From NCBI GenBank assembly GCA_021527695.1, contig JAKFAO010000005.1, forward strand, positions 930,001 through 994,000: 64,000 nucleotides of DNA, written 5' to 3'. This document shows, in pieces, positions 43,879 to 55,066 of this stretch; position 1 is the stretch's first letter, and every line of letters starts with the position of its first letter. Origin of the DNA: Naematelia aurantialba (taxonomy: Eukaryota > Basidiomycota > Tremellomycetes > Tremellales > Naemateliaceae). Position numbers and translations under genes: made by a program. Below the pieces are notes generated by a model that saw nothing but the letters and a program-made list of their open reading frames with translations, searched no databases and was not told the DNA's origin.

Positions 43879-45617
43879 GTTGCAGTGATGGCAAACTTGG
43901 CGGCGGCCTCATCGAACGCTTTGGCCCGATCCGCCAGATCGAGAGACAGAGGATGGCTCGGCGCGGTAGTAGCGAGTTTACTGCTCAGTCAGCGCAGTTT
44001 AGGCTTTAACCTTGTGCAGAAGTAACCCGAGAACCTTGTTGCAGAAGTAACCATGCGCTCCTGCAACGGTGCTTGCGGTGGTAGAGCCCGCCGGCTCTGC
44101 AGCGCTGCAGAGAGAGGAGAAGAGGGAGAGACGAGAGGCAAGGTCAGACTCACTCGGCATAGCCATCCATATTGAGCGCCGTCCCCACTGCCAAGACATT
44201 CACGTCCTCTGCATAGCTGCCCTGCTGGGCCTCGAGGATATCGGCCTTGGCCTCGTCCACGTGGCTTAGCAGCAGGTGCGCCGCAGCGTGCGAGGCGAGG
44301 ACAGGCCCCGTACGTCCGGCTGGGAGCTGGTACAGCTCTTCGAAGTAGTAGTACGCTTGGTGGAGGGGTCGTGCGCCCTGGCATGCACGTTAGTGTTACT
44401 CGGAGTACGGCCGACTGCCCAAAGTGCTCAAGTGCTCAAGTGCTCCAAGTGCTCCAAGTGCTCAAGTGCTCGAGTGCTCCAAGTGCTCCAAGTGCTCCAA
44501 ATGCCCAGAGTGCTCCAAGTAGGAAAGTCGCCGGAACGGTACGCGGATGGGGAGGGGAGATGGTTCAGGATGTTATACAAAAAAGTACTGGGGGTGGGAT
44601 ATGGAAGCTTTGGCGACGAGTTGGACCAACCGAAGCAGATAGGAAGCACGAGACAGATGAAGGAGGAGATCAACTCACCGCCTTGAGTCCGATCCACGCC
44701 TCCATGGCTTGGACAAGCATCGAGTCGTTGCCGATCTTCTTGGCGCTCGCGTAGGTAGCGTGTGCGAGGTCTCGTCGATCCAGCGACAAGAGAAGCTGCA
44801 CCAGGATTGCCATGCTGCCGCGTGTCAGTCGCGCAGTCCTCTCTCTTTCTCTTTCTCTTCCTCTCTCTCTTCCTCTATCCTCCTCTCCTACTCTATCCTC
44901 TCCTCTTCCTCTCCTCCTTCTTCTCCTTCTTCTCCTCTTCCTCTATCCTCCTTTCCTACTCTCCTCTTCTATCCTCTCTTCCTTCCTCTCTCCCCGTCCC
45001 CTCTCGCGTCTCTGACAGTGAGTCCACTCACCACTCCAGATCCTCCTTTGCAGTGCCCTCCGTAAGCGTCGCCACTGCCTCCTCATTCTCCTTCTCAAGA
45101 ACAAACACGCTCCCAGCGACGACTCTGACCGTGCCTTCCCCTTCCTCGCCTTCGGCCTCCAACAGCAAGTCGCGTACAGCCTCGACGCCCTCGGTGCTCG
45201 GGGACGCGAGGTACTCTGCAAACGCAGCGACTGCGCGTGCCGCCAGAGGAGCAGGGTCGAGCGATGTGAATGGAGCGAGGACGGCGGTGGCGTCCGCAAC
45301 AGACGGCGGTGAGAGGGCGAGGTGGGAGCGGGCGACGTACAGCGCTCGTTGGAGGGCGAGCGGGTCGTCGTCGTCCGATGGCGTCAAGGGCTGCGAAGAC
45401 GCTTCGGATATGCACGCTTAACCCAGTCAGTTTTGGAAAAGATGGCGGAAATCGACGGGAGAGCAAGCGGTAGCGAGGGTCAACTACAACTACGGTGGGA
45501 AGCACTGACCTTTGTAAGACGCTGGAGCGGGGGTCAGCAACTGATACAAGTGTGCAGCACACAAGACGCACCCTGGTAGAAGAGCTGCTTGACATGATAC
45601 AGCGGGTCGGCCTCCAT
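43872..45617 (-). CDS. SEC28: Coatomer subunit epsilon (epsilon-COP)
   Basis: Exons are 45617-45572, 45521-45510, 45416-45032, 44814-44679, 44377-44154 and 43980-43872, giving 303 aa. Epsilon-COP is a TPR-like helical subunit of the COPI coat for Golgi-to-ER transport. Conserved blocks are MEADPLYHVKQLFYQGA, ACISEASSQ, LALQRALYVARSHLAL, LECMAILVQLLLSLDRRDLA, GARPLHQAYYYFEEL and SHPLSLDLADRAKAFDEAAA. Exon 2 is only 12 nt, but both of its junctions are needed to reach the ACISEA motif in frame. Intron 3 (45031-44815) is full of CT/GA low complexity, and intron 4 (44678-44378) contains a 9-10-bp repeat. It lies 273 bp downstream of MESH1 on the same strand. The length matches the family. Confidence 0.92.
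44421..44520. repeat. AAGTGCTC(C)A tandem repeat inside epsilon-COP intron 4
   Basis: About ten copies of a 9- or 10-bp unit (AAGTGCTCA / AAGTGCTCCA) lie wholly within the intron between exons 4 and 5. Confidence 0.93.
44838..45006. repeat. Polypyrimidine (CT-rich) tract inside epsilon-COP intron 3
   Basis: About 170 bp of almost pure C/T on the + strand, so the transcript carries a G/A tract. It fills most of the 217-nt intron. Confidence 0.9.
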
Positions 45618-45890
45618 CTTGCCACAAACACTGTACTTGGTGGTTGCTTGCAGCAAAGTCTGTCGAAATGCAGCTCCAGAACGCGACGACACGCTTGGAT
45701 GGCGAGCCTCTTACAATCTGCTTCCGTCGGCTCTCCATCATGGATACTGGGTGTGCGAAAGACGCCTCTATGGTAGAATCCATGCATAGTATACTCGGTA
45801 TAGAGACTACATGAAATGCAGATACAATATGCTATTAATGCTACACGGCATGCCAGCAACTGCCCAGATCCGGCTATGCTGTCTTTCCAT

Positions 45891-47023
45891 CTAGAAGAAG
45901 ATTGGATTCGGCCGCACCTTCTCCCCTGCGTGCAGGCCGCGGAAACGACTGTCGATGCGGTCTTTCTCCGCCTGTCAATAAAGTCAGTCGTCCTAGTGCT
46001 TCATTCGTCGGTAAACAGGCTCGACGTACATCTGTCAATGGGGCGCTGGCGTGCGGGTGACATGGGTAGTAGACGCCGTTGACATGCGTGTATGCGGTCT
46101 CGTATAGCGCATCGAGGCGGGCCGCCAGCGGAGGATGTGAAGGACCGCAGACTATACTGTCAGAGATGGCCGCCCGACATCTGAAAGCGACTCACTATCG
46201 GTCACTTGCTTGGCCCAGACAAAGTACGCCTGTATGCGCCGGACGCCCCACCCGACCGGCGGGCTCCGTCGTATAGATTCCAGATTGTGCAGCTTGCTGG
46301 CTCGTCGTCAGCATCGTCTCCACAGCTCGTCGCAGGTACACGGTCGACTCACTCGGCCAGCTTCACCTGCTGCGCCTCTTTCGATTTGTACGGCGCCGTG
46401 CGGACCTGCTCCGCCTTGCGTTCCAGCCCAGACAAGCTCTGGTCGTCGCTGCACTCTTCTACTATACGTGCGACGTCGACGCCAAACGCGTCTGCAATCT
46501 CATCTGCGACTCGGCATCAGCACGTGAAGAAGCCAGCCATCCCAGTCACGCCGGGAGCAGCGGTGACCCACCGACGGTCGTGTGCGTGTCTTCGACTGTA
46601 TCGTGCAGAACCGCCGCTTGCAGCACCCGCACATCCGTTATACCCGTCGACGAAAGGAAGTTGGCCACAGCGATCGGGTGATTGATGCTTCTTATCAGCT
46701 GGAGGCCCAAACGGGACAACCCACTATGGCGTTTGGTCCACATCCTTGCGTCGTTGACAGGTATGTTTCTGTCTGATCAGCACATGATAGAGACGATGTT
46801 AACAGAGTCCACATACGCGTGCTGCAAAGTCCAGTGTACGCAAGAGCAATGCCAGTTCCGACTCATCTTCCCGGTCCTGAAGCAGCAAGTCAAAGGTTGA
46901 CGCCGATCTGGAGGCCGGGGGAGAGGGCGTGAGCGTCAGCGGTCGAGGGGTGCCCGGTGTCGAGCTCTCGCTGGACATGAGACTCGTGTGTCCGCTGCCC
47001 GAGGGGATAGCGACAGGCGACAT
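45891..47023 (-). CDS. MESH1: MESH1-type HD-domain (p)ppGpp / NADPH hydrolase
   Basis: Exons are 47023-46817, 46768-46725, 46687-46572, 46503-46353, 46296-46196, 46151-46030 and 45971-45891, giving 273 aa. MESH1 is the eukaryotic relative of bacterial SpoT and removes pyrophosphate from ppGpp; animal forms also dephosphorylate NADPH. The HD-metal site is complete: AARKHTCQRRKD, TPYINHPIAVA, LQAAVLHDTVEDT and KLADKLHNLESI. Further family blocks are VEECSDDQSL, IQAYFVWAKQVTD and LYETAYTHV. Residues 1-50 are a Ser/Pro/Thr-rich extension absent from short animal MESH1. The C-terminal ends in PNPIFF. Six short introns all keep frame; exon 2 is 44 nt and was placed by the TPYINHP motif. Upstream it faces a PPR-like gene. 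Confidence 0.92.
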
Positions 47024-47714
47024 GACAGTGTGGAACCAGATGGCTATGGCAAGGAGGATCGCCAGGATAGAGAAGACGACAAATCGATAAAGGAATGGTA
47101 GCCCTGGAATGGTGGCAGTCCTTCCCGGCGGGGCGAGCGGCGACGGACGAGTGCAGATGCGGGACCCACCCTTTTGGAAGGCCGATGTGGAGTGTGCGGT
47201 AGTAAGGGAGCAAAGGAATGGCGTCAGAGTGAAAGCAACGTTCAGTCAAAGCTGGTGGTAGAAATTGAAGAGAGATGGTGTAGCAATGGCGAATGGGAAT
47301 TCTCATAAACACCCCCGTATAGGAAACCGGATCTCCACGAAGAGCCAATCCTCGTCCTTGGGTTTTGCAGTCATATTATCCACTCGACATGGCTAGACTC
47401 GCCGCGCTCATGTATTCATACCTCTCCTTGACAAGCATTGTCGAGCTAAAAGTGTGCTTGCACCTCAGACCATGCATACAGACAGGAAGGAAGGGTTGAC
47501 TTCGAAGATGACGTGGATTTAATGCAGCTGAACGGATGCAGTGATATCGAACGCCAGCGCCTAGCAAAAGTTGAAGAGCCTCGAGAGACTATCGCCATAG
47601 CAAGCCCTCATGCCACAACGGCACTGCGAGTCGACGAGGCGATCGCAATGATGTCAGTGCATTCCATGGCTGAATTGACGAGCTGACGAGGCCCAGCCCG
47701 CGAAGAACTGTAAC
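47024..47714. promoter_or_regulatory. Divergent promoter region, MESH1 / PPR-like gene
   Basis: This 691-bp head-to-head spacer holds both promoters. Short ORFs occur but show no family features. Confidence 0.5.
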
Positions 47715-50153
47715 ATGCGAATTCGAAACCGAGCCCTGCGAGCTCTAACTCCGGTTGGACCGTCGCACATTCGTCCTCTTCGCACCAGTACCTCTGCACC
47801 AGTGGGACCAAGCTGTTCCAGGTGGTTCAGCTGCTCCTGCTGTTCCAAGAATTCGACGAGCGGTACGGCTCGGACCACCCCACCTCACGTCCGCACGACT
47901 GGCGATCTTCCTCTCCCACCATGTCTCCCATATTCCCCAGACTCGATCCCCTTCCAACGGCAAGTAGCTGCGCTTCGCGAGCGTGTGGCACATCCAACAG
48001 TGACAGAGGAAGGATGGAATATCTGGCACAGCATCCACGCCGAGAGTCGCCGGCATGTCCCCAACGACGTGTTTCTGGCTCTCCTGAACCAACAGTTGCA
48101 CCACGCACCTTTGCAGACTGGCGATACGAGCGAGGGACGTCGGCTTGGGCGGGCAGTCTCTCTTGTCCAGTATGGCCTGCAATGCGGCATGTCGATCGAT
48201 GATATAGGTCATCCGGCTGCGGTTCGGATCCTGATTCTGGCGGCGCGGCGGGCTGCCACCGAGGGGCAACACTGGACGAAAAGACGGCTTCCGTTGTTTC
48301 GTCGGCTGTGGCGGGATTTGCGCAAGGGAGTCGAGCCTGGCGACCTCCCGCCCAGCCTCCGTGTGGCCTGGTTGAGTGTGCTGTCTCGCCTGGCCGAATT
48401 GGGCGGGAACGTCGACCACCGCTGGAACCTCTTCTGCCTCTTTATCAACACTTGTGGCCCATCAGGTGCCAATGCCGAGGCGAAGAAGCTGTTCGACAAG
48501 AGGTTAGAGCTGGATCGGGTGATATGGTGTCTCAAGCACGACTTGCCATTGGACGGACATATCTGCTTGCGGGCAGTAGAGGCTGCGGGAGACAATGTCG
48601 ATGTGCTCAGTCTTGATCCTGATCCCAGGCTTCATCAGCTTCGGGCAGCAGCCGCAGGACATGCAGTAGCGATGCCCGACGTCACTGTACAGCGCCGGCG
48701 CGATCGACAGCAAGTGGTCGATTGGATGGCTCTGCCAGCGCGGACCGACGATGTCCTCGCCACGTTCGCTCGGGAGCTGGCAAGGGCTCCATCCGATTGC
48801 GAGCAGTTCGTTCGGAGGGTGCTGCACGCTCTCGAGACGGCACCCCGAGATGAGAGGAGGAGCGATCTGGTGATTGGTGTTGCTCAACATCTGGTCTCGT
48901 CAAAGCTGTTGCCGGATTTTACCGACAACATCGCCACGAGGGTCCTCTTGCTCGTCAGCCAGCAGCTGCCGTCCGAGCCGGCTTTTCGCCTCTGTCGCGA
49001 TCTGTACAGTATAGCCCGTGCGCATCCTCAGGGCCATCGCTGGGGGGACACGAAACGAGACCGTGCGGTATACCGTGCATTTAGCGAATATGCCTTTGGA
49101 CCGCGGCACCAGCACCTCCGCTTCATATCGCGTCTACTCGTCGACCGCCGGACGGACGGCGCTCCTATCGCGCCTTCCGAGACCCTCGACATACTGCGTG
49201 CCATCCTCCGCTCGACCGATCCATACCGGTTCATCCTTCTCGAACGACATTTACGCGACTACGTCTCAGAGACCGTAGCCACGAGCGCGGACGACTTTGT
49301 CGAGAACATCGCGCAGAATATGCGCATCTCTGAAGATCCAGAGGGCCTTCTCGCCAGGATCGTCATCGCGCTGCGCCAGTCGCTCGAGCGCAAAATCCTC
49401 CCGCGGGTGGCTACGATGCTGGTCGGGCGACTGGTGGAGAACGACGCCGAGGACGGCGCCGCTCGCGCGCTCGATGTCATCGACTTTCTGCCCTACGATA
49501 TCGGTCTCGCGCCCATGTACTTTCGCGTCATCAATCTGCTAGTGCACAGGCGGGACATGGCGGGTGCTATCGACGCGTACCGCCGCATGCTACGACGGCA
49601 GATCGTCCCTGAGACACGCACGATCGAGGTCCTCATTGACGGATTTGCCGCTGCGGGGAACTACGCCGAAGCAAGCGAGATGGCTCTGGCCGCGATCCGG
49701 TCCGGGGAACATGTGCGCCCGCAGGCGGTCGGGCGGCTCATGCTCCGCTTGGATCGCGCAGCGAGGACGGACGAAGCGCGCCTCGTCGAGTCGACGTGGA
49801 GAGCCTGGGGCCCGCGCGTCCGCGATACGGGCATACAAGCGGCCAAGCTTCTCATGCGCAACCAGATCCCAGTCCCGGCGTCACCTCGGGCAAGCTCTCC
49901 AGACGTGACAACACGCCCTTTGAACGACCTGAACAACGACGGCAATGTGAGCCACATGGACAACTTGAACAGCGACAACAATGTGAACAACCTGAACAAC
50001 CTAAAACACATGGACATGGACAACGTGGATGAGCACGAGCTGAAATCTGGGAGAGTCTACATCGAGATGGAGCGGTTCGCAAGGGAGCTTGATCGGCTCG
50101 ACCAAACCCAGCCTGGCCAAGAGCGGGACAGAGAAGACACTTTGGGCGGATGA
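47715..50153 (+). CDS. Pentatricopeptide-repeat-like protein, probably mitochondrial
   Basis: This is a single open frame of 812 aa without introns, which is rare in this window. The N-terminus is Arg/Ser/Cys-rich with no acidic residues in the first about 55 (MRIRNRALRALTP), as in a mitochondrial presequence. The body is a series of paired helices. A typical PPR-like pair is near residues 610-660: DMAGAIDAYRRMLRRQIVPE followed by TRTIEVLIDGFAAAGNYAEA. Such proteins bind organellar RNA and act in mitochondrial translation or RNA stability. The last about 90 residues are Asn/Asp-rich (NNDGNVSHMDNLNSDNNVN). The target RNA is unknown. The start is the first ATG; a later start is possible but would lose the presequence. 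Confidence 0.75.
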   Translation: MRIRNRALRALTPVGPSHIRPLRTSTSAPVGPSCSRWFSCSCCSKNSTSGTARTTPPHVRTTGDLPLPPCLPYSPDSIPFQRQVAALRERVAHPTVTEEGWNIWHSIHAESRRHVPNDVFLALLNQQLHHAPLQTGDTSEGRRLGRAVSLVQYGLQCGMSIDDIGHPAAVRILILAARRAATEGQHWTKRRLPLFRRLWRDLRKGVEPGDLPPSLRVAWLSVLSRLAELGGNVDHRWNLFCLFINTCGPSGANAEAKKLFDKRLELDRVIWCLKHDLPLDGHICLRAVEAAGDNVDVLSLDPDPRLHQLRAAAAGHAVAMPDVTVQRRRDRQQVVDWMALPARTDDVLATFARELARAPSDCEQFVRRVLHALETAPRDERRSDLVIGVAQHLVSSKLLPDFTDNIATRVLLLVSQQLPSEPAFRLCRDLYSIARAHPQGHRWGDTKRDRAVYRAFSEYAFGPRHQHLRFISRLLVDRRTDGAPIAPSETLDILRAILRSTDPYRFILLERHLRDYVSETVATSADDFVENIAQNMRISEDPEGLLARIVIALRQSLERKILPRVATMLVGRLVENDAEDGAARALDVIDFLPYDIGLAPMYFRVINLLVHRRDMAGAIDAYRRMLRRQIVPETRTIEVLIDGFAAAGNYAEASEMALAAIRSGEHVRPQAVGRLMLRLDRAARTDEARLVESTWRAWGPRVRDTGIQAAKLLMRNQIPVPASPRASSPDVTTRPLNDLNNDGNVSHMDNLNSDNNVNNLNNLKHMDMDNVDEHELKSGRVYIEMERFARELDRLDQTQPGQERDREDTLGG

Positions 50154-50768
50154 GAGGATCTGGGTGTCGGTGTGGCGGTGAGAGACTCGAGTCGTGGTGA
50201 GGTGAGGTGCAGGTGGTAGAGAGGTGGATGGTGGGGAGGTGAGGTGGAGGAACACTCGTGAGCAAGCGCATGGGCAAGGAGAAGGACGTAGGGCGAGAGA
50301 AGAGAAGAAGCATTAGCATTTCAACATCAGATCACATTACATCACATCAAATGCATTGTGCAGTGGGGCAAGAACAAACATACGACAATACGGCTGTAGG
50401 CCGTTTGGATCTGGTGTAGGCCGCTTGCCGTTGGCGACTGGGGCTGTACAACTTGCCTCGCTTCCATGCTTTGGTAGTCTGTTAATCTGGGAGAACCTTA
50501 CCCACTGCCTCGCAAATCGCTTGCAGCTCGCTCAACTATTCAATGCTGATACAATGCATGCCATGATGTGTGACTCGGAATCGACCCTTAACGACCGGCA
50601 ACTCGGCCCCCCATCTTCACCTAGCATCTTCCCTTCCACCATCCCTGTCTCCTTGGACCCCTGCGCCGTCCCGCCGTCCCGCCTGCGCCTGGGCTCTCAC
50701 CTGCCACGTACTTTCCTGCAAGAAACGCAAGGCGACCTCCACGTCGCTCCTAATCAAGCCAGCTCCCC
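50154..50768. other. Convergent spacer PPR-like / RPB2
   Basis: This 615-bp tail-to-tail spacer has a GGTGAGGTGGAGG-type degenerate run at about 50195-50250. No gene is visible. Confidence 0.55.
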
Positions 50769-53700
50769 TCACTCTGCATCGCCATACATCCGTACCCTGA
50801 ATGCATCAGCCCACATCCCGCCTACACGGCCACGACAAACGACAAACGACAAACGACAAACGACAAACGACAGACGACAGACGACAGACGACAGACGACA
50901 GACGACAGACGACAGACGACAGACGACAGACGAAACGACAAATGACAAACGACAAACGACAAACTCACGCAATGTTCATTGCTTGCAGCTCCTGGAACAG
51001 CAATTTCGCCGCGTAAGGAATGTACACCTGCGATATCTGCGTACTGTTTCGACAAACGGTACAGTTGAAGATTTGTTTCTTCAGGTTGGCGATGGCCATC
51101 AGACCGCACTGAGGCACGCTTCAGCTGAGATCACACCGGGGGAGGAAACAGAGGGAACCGAGGGGCAAGAGGGGAAAACACGGGCAAGAGGGAGAAGAGT
51201 CGGGGGGCAAGAGGGAGAAAGGCCGACGGCAAAACTGACCTGATCGCAGACATGGACTCTGAAACCATCCGACGAATCGTACATCCGCTCTTTCAGGAAC
51301 CCTGCAATACCATGCGAGATCATACAATCGCGCTGCACGCATCAGCACACGAGCCACTCCCATTCCTCTCGAAAAATACTCACCTCCATCTCGCCGAAAC
51401 GAAGGCCACCGTCTCTGGAACGACCCTCTACCGGCTGCCTCGTCAGAATCTGCAGAGGCCCTCTGGCTCGTGCGTGGATCTTGTCATCCACCATGTGTTT
51501 CAGACGCTGATAGTATGTCGGTCCAAAGTATATCTGCGCTTGAAGCTTCCGCCCCGTGTGGCCGTGATACATCACCTCTAGACCTCGAGACTGGAACCCC
51601 TTTTGCCGCAACAAAGTCGACACAGCCTCGACAGTCAAGACGGTAAAAGGCGTAGCGTCGCCGTCTTCCCCTGAAAGGGTCGAAAGCTTGGATAGAAGAC
51701 ATTCTACCAAGTGCCCGATTGTCATTCGGGACGGAATGGCGTGTGGGTTGATGATGATATCCGGTGTGATACCGTCCGCCGAGAACGGCATGTCCTCTTG
51801 GCGATATGTGATACCAATCGTACCCTTCTGACCGTGTCGCGAAGCAAATTTGTCCCCAATTTGTGGTATTCGCGTAGATCGCACGCGAATCTTCACAAAC
51901 TTGAATCCGTCCGAGTTGGTCGTGATCATCACCTGGTCCACCACGCCCTGCTCCGTACTCTTCAAAGGAGTAGAGACGTCGCGCTTCTGGTGCAATGATG
52001 TTCTCTGTCCCAATTCTTCACTGTCGACAGGCAGGGGAGCGGTCTTGCCAATGATGATGTCGTCGCCATTGACATTCGTCGCCGGCGCGATCAGACCGTC
52101 CGCGTCGAGCTTGGCATATCGGTCACTTGAACCATGCTTCATCCGCAGCGTGTCACTCCGATCTGGCTTTTCGATCGTTTCCGTCTTTTCCATCCCCTTC
52201 TGTTGCTCGGTGTCGAGATAAGACCGGTAATACAGTGACCGGAACAGCCCTCGGTCAATCGAACTCTGATTCATGATCACCGAATCTTCCTGATTATAGC
52301 CCGAGTAACACATGATGGCGACAATGGCGTTCTGTCCGGCTGGAAGGTCGGAGAATTTGAGGTATTCCATGGAACGGGTCGTAGCCAATGGTTTCTGGGG
52401 ATAGTACAAGATGTTGGCCATTGTGTCCATCCGGAGTTGGTAGTTGGTGAGATGCACTCCCATGGCTTGTTTCCCCATGGCGGACTGATAGGTATTACGC
52501 GGAGACTACGGTAAGTATTGATCGAGACGCTGATACTCACTTGATTGTGGTCTGGGAACGGAATGATACTCCCACACACACCGAGGATCATGCTTGGGTG
52601 AATCTCCATGTGCGTATAGTTTTGCGACCAGTTTGTGCTCTTTACTCTGGCTGCGGGATCGAAATCTGCGGTATTCCGTGCCGCTCTGGACCTGACAAGC
52701 TCCTCTCGCCCAGACATGGTCCGTGCATTCTCCAGATCCTCCGCCGACATGGCGATCAGGATGGTCTCCTCTTCTGCCGCGTCCACATACTCGATGATCC
52801 CCTCACCTAACAGCCCGTCCCAAGCAGGTTCCTGGCCAGGTTGAGCGTTCTCCATGACCATTTCTATACGGTCAATGTGGTGCCGCTTGAGCTTTGGCAG
52901 CTGGGTATGTGGCTCGACGATGAACAGAGGGCGCATCACACGGCCAGCATCGGTAAAAAGTCGTAATTCGCGCTCTCGAATATCCCGAACAATGCTGACC
53001 TCGTGTTTTAGTTGACCTCCTCGTCTCATCTGCAAAAGATTGGCGTGAAGTGTCGGCGCATCTCGGTGTATCCCCATCCACACACCATTGACAAACACCT
53101 TTGTCGCATGAGGCGCATGCACGTATTCCGACTGATCTTCAACGCCCCATTCTTCCAGAAAGTCGATGACAGGCGCCGAGTATGATCCAACAGAGACATA
53201 CGACATCAAGGCGAGATTCTTAACCAGACCACATGCTGCTCCTTCTGGCGTTTCGGCGGGACACACCATCCCCCAGTGGGTGTTGTGGAGCTGACGTGGT
53301 TTCGTCGCCTTGCTACCACGGTCTATCGGTGTATTTGTCCGACGCAAATGTGAAAGGGTAGAAGCATATGTATATCGATTGAGCACCTGAGACACGCCGA
53401 CTCGATGACTCGTAGATCCTGTGGGCCAATTACCCGTGGAGATGGCGGTCCTGAAGCCATCGGTGATGATGTGGGGACGAATCGCCTGGATCAGGTTGAA
53501 ATCTTTGCTATTGGCGATACTCTTCTGCAGCTCTTCCCGAATCCGCTTGGTAAAGCGGTAGAAAAGCTGCCGGAACAGGTTCGCCAGCAGAGGCCCAGCC
53601 AGGTCGATTCGCTTATTACCGAAATGATCTCGATCGTCCAACTCGCGACGGCCGAGAGCTGCTTGACACAATCGATGCACCATGAACCCTAAGAAGTATG

Positions 53701-55066
53701 CTTTCTTCGATTCAAAGCCCTCAGACGTCGAGACATGGGGTAGAAACTCCATTTGGAGAATGTCGAACGCCGCTCGTTGTCGCAAATGTCGAGCTCCCAG
53801 GGGTATTTGCGCTCTGCGACCGATGAAGTCCAGCGCCGAGTCTCGATCCTGGATCGCAAAGGCTTCCTCGATACTGGGTTGCAGCATCTCGAGGATGGCA
53901 TTGTCGTTTGGGTCAAAGCAGACGTGGTTAAGAACATCTCGATCCGGCACAATGCCGAGCGCACGAAAAACGATAACGACGGGAATGTCCCCACTGATCT
54001 TCGGGATCTTGACGCGCACAACAGCGCCAGTCTGCATGATCAGCTCATGCCGCGCACGTCGGGAATCAACTGACCGTCGCCTGGGATGCTCTAGGATACA
54101 ATCTCGCCTCCATCTCGCTGATCTTCCCCGTCTTTTCCACAGAGCTCGTGACGGTCGAGTAGAAGGAGAAACCAGATGTGGACGCCTTCTTGAATGTATA
54201 CACGCTGTTAAAGGCCATCCTCTCCTGAGCAATAAGGACCTTTTCAGACCCCTTGACGACGAAATATCCCCCAGAATCATAGGGGCATTCGCCCACATCA
54301 TAGTATTTACCCTCAGGAAGGTCATGAAGCAAGCAGACGTTCGATCGAACCATAATTGGGACCTGCAAGTCAGAGTCTGTAGCTCTGACAGACCCACCTT
54401 GCCAATGAAGACCTTCTCCCTGTCCATGCTGATCGGATTACCATCCTCATCCAGAGCTGGCGTCCAGTCGGCCTCCACTGGGTCCTCTGCACCACTTGCC
54501 GTCAGAATCCGCCGGGTGATGTCGATGTACAGTGGTGCGCTATACGTCAAGTTGCGTAATCTCGCCTCCTGCGGAAACATGTGCTTGACTGTCCCATCTG
54601 ACTCTGTCTGTGTGGCTTTGGCCATGTAGATCTGGCCAAAGGTGATCTCATGTCGCCGCTGGTCAAGTCAGTGTCCTCTTCTGAGGTAAAGAAGAGCCTA
54701 GACTTGCTGTCTCGTCCCCTGCTTGACCAGTGTACTGCGAAGGTTGATCCAACACCAATCTCGCCCGTTCGTCCACTATCTCCTGCATCGTATTCTCAAC
54801 GAACTCATTGTAGGACTCGAGCTGCTGCCGTGCCAAGCCCTTGTCTTCGAAGAACGAGTTGATCACGGTCCAGTAGTCGTCCGAGCTGATTTGGTCCTCT
54901 GCCTCGGCATCCTCGCCACCGTAACCGTCATTTGCGTCCTCATGGTGTTTTGTCCCGGAATCATCGCCATATTCAAGGGGCATGGCGTAGTCTGCAGAGA
55001 GGGAAAAAGACACGTTGTAGCATAACTCTTCATGACGATGACAGAGGGATATTTACCTGCTTCCAT
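50769..55066 (-). CDS. RPB2: RNA polymerase II second-largest subunit (RPB2)
   Basis: Exons are 55066-55057, 54991-54708, 54658-54398, 54362-54075, 54043-52541, 52505-51384, 51332-51240, 51108-50969 and 50796-50769, giving 1,242 aa. Rpb2 forms half of the Pol II catalytic cleft. Conserved blocks include [95 protein letters not shown] and the clamp zinc site (VCDQCGLM..NCTVC). The first coding exon is 10 nt (MEA plus one base), joined to DYAMPLEYG. Intron 2 (54707-54659) uses a GC donor. Intron 4 (54074-54044) is only 31 nt. The last intron (50968-50797) carries a heptamer array, and the last exon (28 nt) ends [11 protein letters not shown], shorter than the yeast tail. The identity is certain; the extreme 5' and 3' exons are inferred. 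Confidence 0.94.
50833..50964. repeat. CGACA(A/G)A heptamer array inside the last RPB2 intron
   Basis: About 18 copies of a 7-bp unit, in blocks of CGACAAA, CGACAGA, then CGACAAA again. It fills most of the 172-nt final intron of RPB2. Confidence 0.95.
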
